DNA from: Polaromonas glacialis
Lineage (GTDB): Bacteria > Pseudomonadota > Gammaproteobacteria > Burkholderiales > Burkholderiaceae_C
DNA length: 64,000 nucleotides
Assembly (NCBI RefSeq): GCF_000709345.1
Contig: NZ_KL448323.1
Coordinates: 830,242 to 894,241 of the forward strand
Direction: 5' to 3'
Part shown: in pieces, positions 62,538 to 64,000 of the stretch
Layout: each line of letters starts with the position of its first letter
How positions within the stretch are numbered: the stretch's first letter is position 1
The notes under the pieces: generated by a model
What the model saw: only the letters and a program-made list of their open reading frames with translations
The model's database searches: none
Told to the model about the DNA's origin: nothing
Translations under genes and position numbers: made by a program

Positions 62538-62788
62538 CCGCACTCACCATTCGGCTGCCCAATTCGCTCCATGAAAGCATCAAGCTACTGGCCCGCAAGG
62601 ACGGCATTTCCGTCAACCAGTTCATTGCCAGTGCCACCGCTGAAAAGTTGGCTTCATTTCAAACCCTGGACTACCTGCGCCGAGAAGCCGTCTTGGGCAA
62701 GCGCGAGGATTTTGAGCGTTTCCTGAACCTGGTGCCAGATGTACCGGCGCAGGCCGGGGATGAAATCCTTCCAGGCACAGGTAACTGA
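62534..62788 (+). CDS. Ribbon-helix-helix antitoxin of the PIN pair
   Basis: 84 residues. TIRLPNSLHESIKLLARKDG followed by SVNQFIASATAEKLAS is a ribbon-helix-helix DNA-binding head; the C-terminal 35 residues would wrap the toxin. AAGGAGAAG stands before its ATG. It overlaps the toxin stop and likely represses the pair. Confidence 0.85.
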   Translation: MTALTIRLPNSLHESIKLLARKDGISVNQFIASATAEKLASFQTLDYLRREAVLGKREDFERFLNLVPDVPAQAGDEILPGTGN

Positions 62789-62802
62789 TTGGGACGCCTG
62801 TC

Positions 62803-63006
62803 ATGCCTTCAGCCACATCCGCAAAAAAGACAGCCTGTATCAGCCTGCGTACCAGCCGGGTAATCAAGGAAGAGATTGCGCAGGCGGCAGCTGGCAAAGG
62901 CCGCAGCCTGTCGGGTTTCATACTCGATATTTGCATTCAAGAGGCTCAGCGCGTAGTAAACGCAGAACAAGCCCAGTCAGAAAAACACAAGCCAGTATCA
63001 AAATAA
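62803..63006 (+). CDS. Small ribbon-helix-helix protein, DUF1778-like
   Basis: 67 residues, 14 bases after the antitoxin gene. CISLRTSRVIKEEIAQAAAG and GRSLSGFILDICIQEAQRV read as an RHH/antitoxin head of the DUF1778 kind. The usual partner, a GNAT acetyltransferase toxin, is absent, so it is an orphan or has been recruited as a regulator here. The family call is tentative. Confidence 0.6.
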   Translation: MPSATSAKKTACISLRTSRVIKEEIAQAAAGKGRSLSGFILDICIQEAQRVVNAEQAQSEKHKPVSK

Positions 63007-63013
63007 AGTAACC

Positions 63014-63112
63014 ATGAATCTTGCCGAATTCCTCAAGCACACTTCCTGCATGCTCACTCAATTCAAGCCAGCGCAAGTGGCCTGTCTGGCGCGTGAAGGC
63101 GCTTTGGCATGA
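63014..63112 (+). CDS. Very small ORF coupled to the P-loop gene
   Basis: 32 residues (MNLAEFLKHTSC... GALA) from the ATG at 63014, stop TGA at 63110-63112 overlapping the next ATG by four bases, as in the true gene pairs of this region. It has no recognisable domain. A partner peptide for the P-loop protein, or a leader ORF driving its translation, are both possible. Confidence 0.4.
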   Translation: MNLAEFLKHTSCMLTQFKPAQVACLAREGALA

Positions 63113-63528
63113 GCCTTGAAAACGCCAAGAAAATCATCATCATTGCTGGCCCCAAGGGCGCAGGAAAAACCACCTTTGCCCGCGAGTTCTTGCCGACTGA
63201 CGAAGCTTGCTTGCAGTTCGTCAATGCCGATTTAATCGCTGCTGGCCTCTCGCCTTTTGCCCCCGAAACAGCAGCGCTGCAAGCCGGGCGCCTGATGCTG
63301 ATGCAAATGGCGAAGCACGTCGCGCATGGCCGCAGTTTTGCGCTGCAAACCACCTTGTCCGGTCTGGGCTATGCGCGCCAGATTCCTCAGTGGCGGGCAG
63401 CGGGCTACGCCGTTGCCCTGCATTTTTTGACCTTGCCAGACGCCGAAGTGGCCATTGAGCGCGTGGCGCAGCGCGTTCGCCAGGGCGGACATAACATTCC
63501 TGAAACAGCGGCCCAACGCCTGTCTTGA
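63109..63528 (+). CDS. Zeta-toxin-like P-loop kinase, C-terminally short
   Basis: 139 residues. Walker A AGPKGAGKTTFAREF near the start, then FVNADLIAAGLSPFAPE and ALQTTLSGLGY, as in the zeta-toxin/AAA kinase family of chromosomal toxin-antitoxin-like pairs. The sequence stops at about the conserved GGHNIPE element, where relatives of about 190 residues continue for some 50 more, so it is probably truncated and possibly inactive. Confidence 0.65.
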   Translation: MSLENAKKIIIIAGPKGAGKTTFAREFLPTDEACLQFVNADLIAAGLSPFAPETAALQAGRLMLMQMAKHVAHGRSFALQTTLSGLGYARQIPQWRAAGYAVALHFLTLPDAEVAIERVAQRVRQGGHNIPETAAQRLS

Positions 63529-63547
63529 TTAGCGAAGGAAATTCGTG

Positions 63548-63733
63548 ATGCCCTCGAACGCTTCAAACCCCACGCAAATTTTTGCCAGCCGAAAGCAAGT
63601 CACCGCCGCACTGGTGCGTGCTGCTGAGCGTGCGCCTGTCATCGCCGAGCAAACCGGCACCAAGCTGGTCGTGGTTCAGCCTCCGGCGCAAACTCCTTTG
63701 CCACCCCCTGTGAAATCGAAAGAAACCCCATGA
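63548..63733 (+). CDS. Small protein downstream of the zeta-like gene
   Basis: 61 residues from the ATG at 63548 (a GTG precedes it at 63545), with AAGGAA upstream. [23 protein letters not shown] then KLVVVQPP and a proline-rich end. It resembles in position and composition the short partner proteins that follow zeta-type toxins. The function is not established. Confidence 0.5.
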   Translation: MPSNASNPTQIFASRKQVTAALVRAAERAPVIAEQTGTKLVVVQPPAQTPLPPPVKSKETP

Positions 63734-63743
63734 GCTTGACCCT

Positions 63744-64000
63744 GTGACCGCCAAAGCCGTCATGGTGCTAGGCACCACCAGCAACGCCGGCAAGAGCTGG
63801 CTGACCACCGCGCTGTGCCGCTACTACGCCCGCCAGGGCCTGAAAGTTGCGCCCTACAAGTCGCAGAACATGAGCAACAACGCCCGCGTGGTGGCGGGCG
63901 GCGAGATTGGCAGCGCCCAGTATTTCCAGGCGCTGGCAGCACGCGCTGTGCCCGATGTGCGCATGAACCCGCTGCTGCTCAAGCCCGAGAAAGACACGCA
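63744..64000 (+). CDS. cobQ: Cobyric acid synthase, N-terminal part
   Basis: Partial: 85 codons from the GTG at 63744 to the window end; no in-frame ATG exists upstream. Amidates the b, d, e and g side chains of adenosylcobyrinic acid a,c-diamide. [21 protein letters not shown] is the P-loop start, then [12 protein letters not shown] and GGEIGSAQ, diagnostic of CobQ. Resumes the B12 series after the toxin-antitoxin stretch. Confidence 0.95.
   Translation, partial: MTAKAVMVLGTTSNAGKSWLTTALCRYYARQGLKVAPYKSQNMSNNARVVAGGEIGSAQYFQALAARAVPDVRMNPLLLKPEKDT

Overview
The window looks like chromosomal DNA of a GC-rich betaproteobacterium of the order Burkholderiales, most likely family Comamonadaceae and Polaromonas-like. 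This rests on gene content and recurrent repeat style, not on a database search. Pointers are an assimilatory sulfate operon with an iron-sulfur APS-type CysH plus a DUF934 gene, the rpsF-priB-rpsR-rplI operon, an intracellular PHA depolymerase with a cysteine nucleophile, and two families of short intergenic repeats. I see no IS element, prophage or CRISPR array. Nearly all genes are housekeeping or central metabolism; the one accessory-looking stretch is a toxin-antitoxin cluster near the right end.

Layout. 1-4354 (minus): sulfur assimilation, read as TauE/SafE-like permease, cysI, DUF934, cysH, cysD (cut by the window edge). 4615-5826: orphan LivK-type binding protein. 5978-7207: serA. 7443-7518: tRNA-Asn with a terminator. 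7670-9921 (minus): ahpC-ahpF peroxide defence, separated by an internal terminator. 10197-13597: divergent ppsR/ppsA. 13716-17074: small membrane protein, TPR protein, DUF4212 subunit and sodium:solute symporter. 17153-20263: rpsF-priB-rpsR-rplI and dnaB. 20393-23954: an unknown protein, an M14 peptidase lipoprotein and dusA. 24170-29021: prkA, DUF444 and spoVR. 29026-37141: GntR regulator divergent from a propionyl-CoA/methylmalonyl-CoA cluster (mutase, meaB, biotin carboxylase subunits, VOC protein). 37206-38135: wrecked chemotaxis receptor gene. 38185-41816: rsxB, phaZ, DOPA-dioxygenase-like gene. 41965-47793 (minus): dppBCDF plus binding protein. 48120-50999: SWIB protein, rraA, second TauE/SafE permease, a 6S-like RNA, zapA and a zapB-like gene.

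51050-64000 is a cobalamin locus. A B12 riboswitch followed by an intrinsic terminator precedes btuB, cobB, a BtuF-like gene without signal peptide, cobU, btuF-btuC-btuD, cobO, bluB, cbiB and cobC. A run of small toxin-antitoxin type genes (PIN/RHH pair, another RHH protein, a zeta-like P-loop protein with tiny partners) then interrupts the series before cobQ, which runs off the window. Together these genes import cobinamides or corrinoids, adenosylate and amidate them, make the DMB lower ligand and aminopropanol arm, and attach the nucleotide loop. The B12-dependent methylmalonyl-CoA mutase about 20 kb away is an obvious consumer.

The most useful leads are the B12 riboswitch with its visible attenuator, the export-signal-less BtuF-like protein, the toxin-antitoxin island inside the cob genes, the compact 6S-like RNA, an EF-hand-like loop in the symporter, a sigma-54-like promoter before dpp, and the VOC protein that lacks the first metal ligand of a true methylmalonyl-CoA epimerase.
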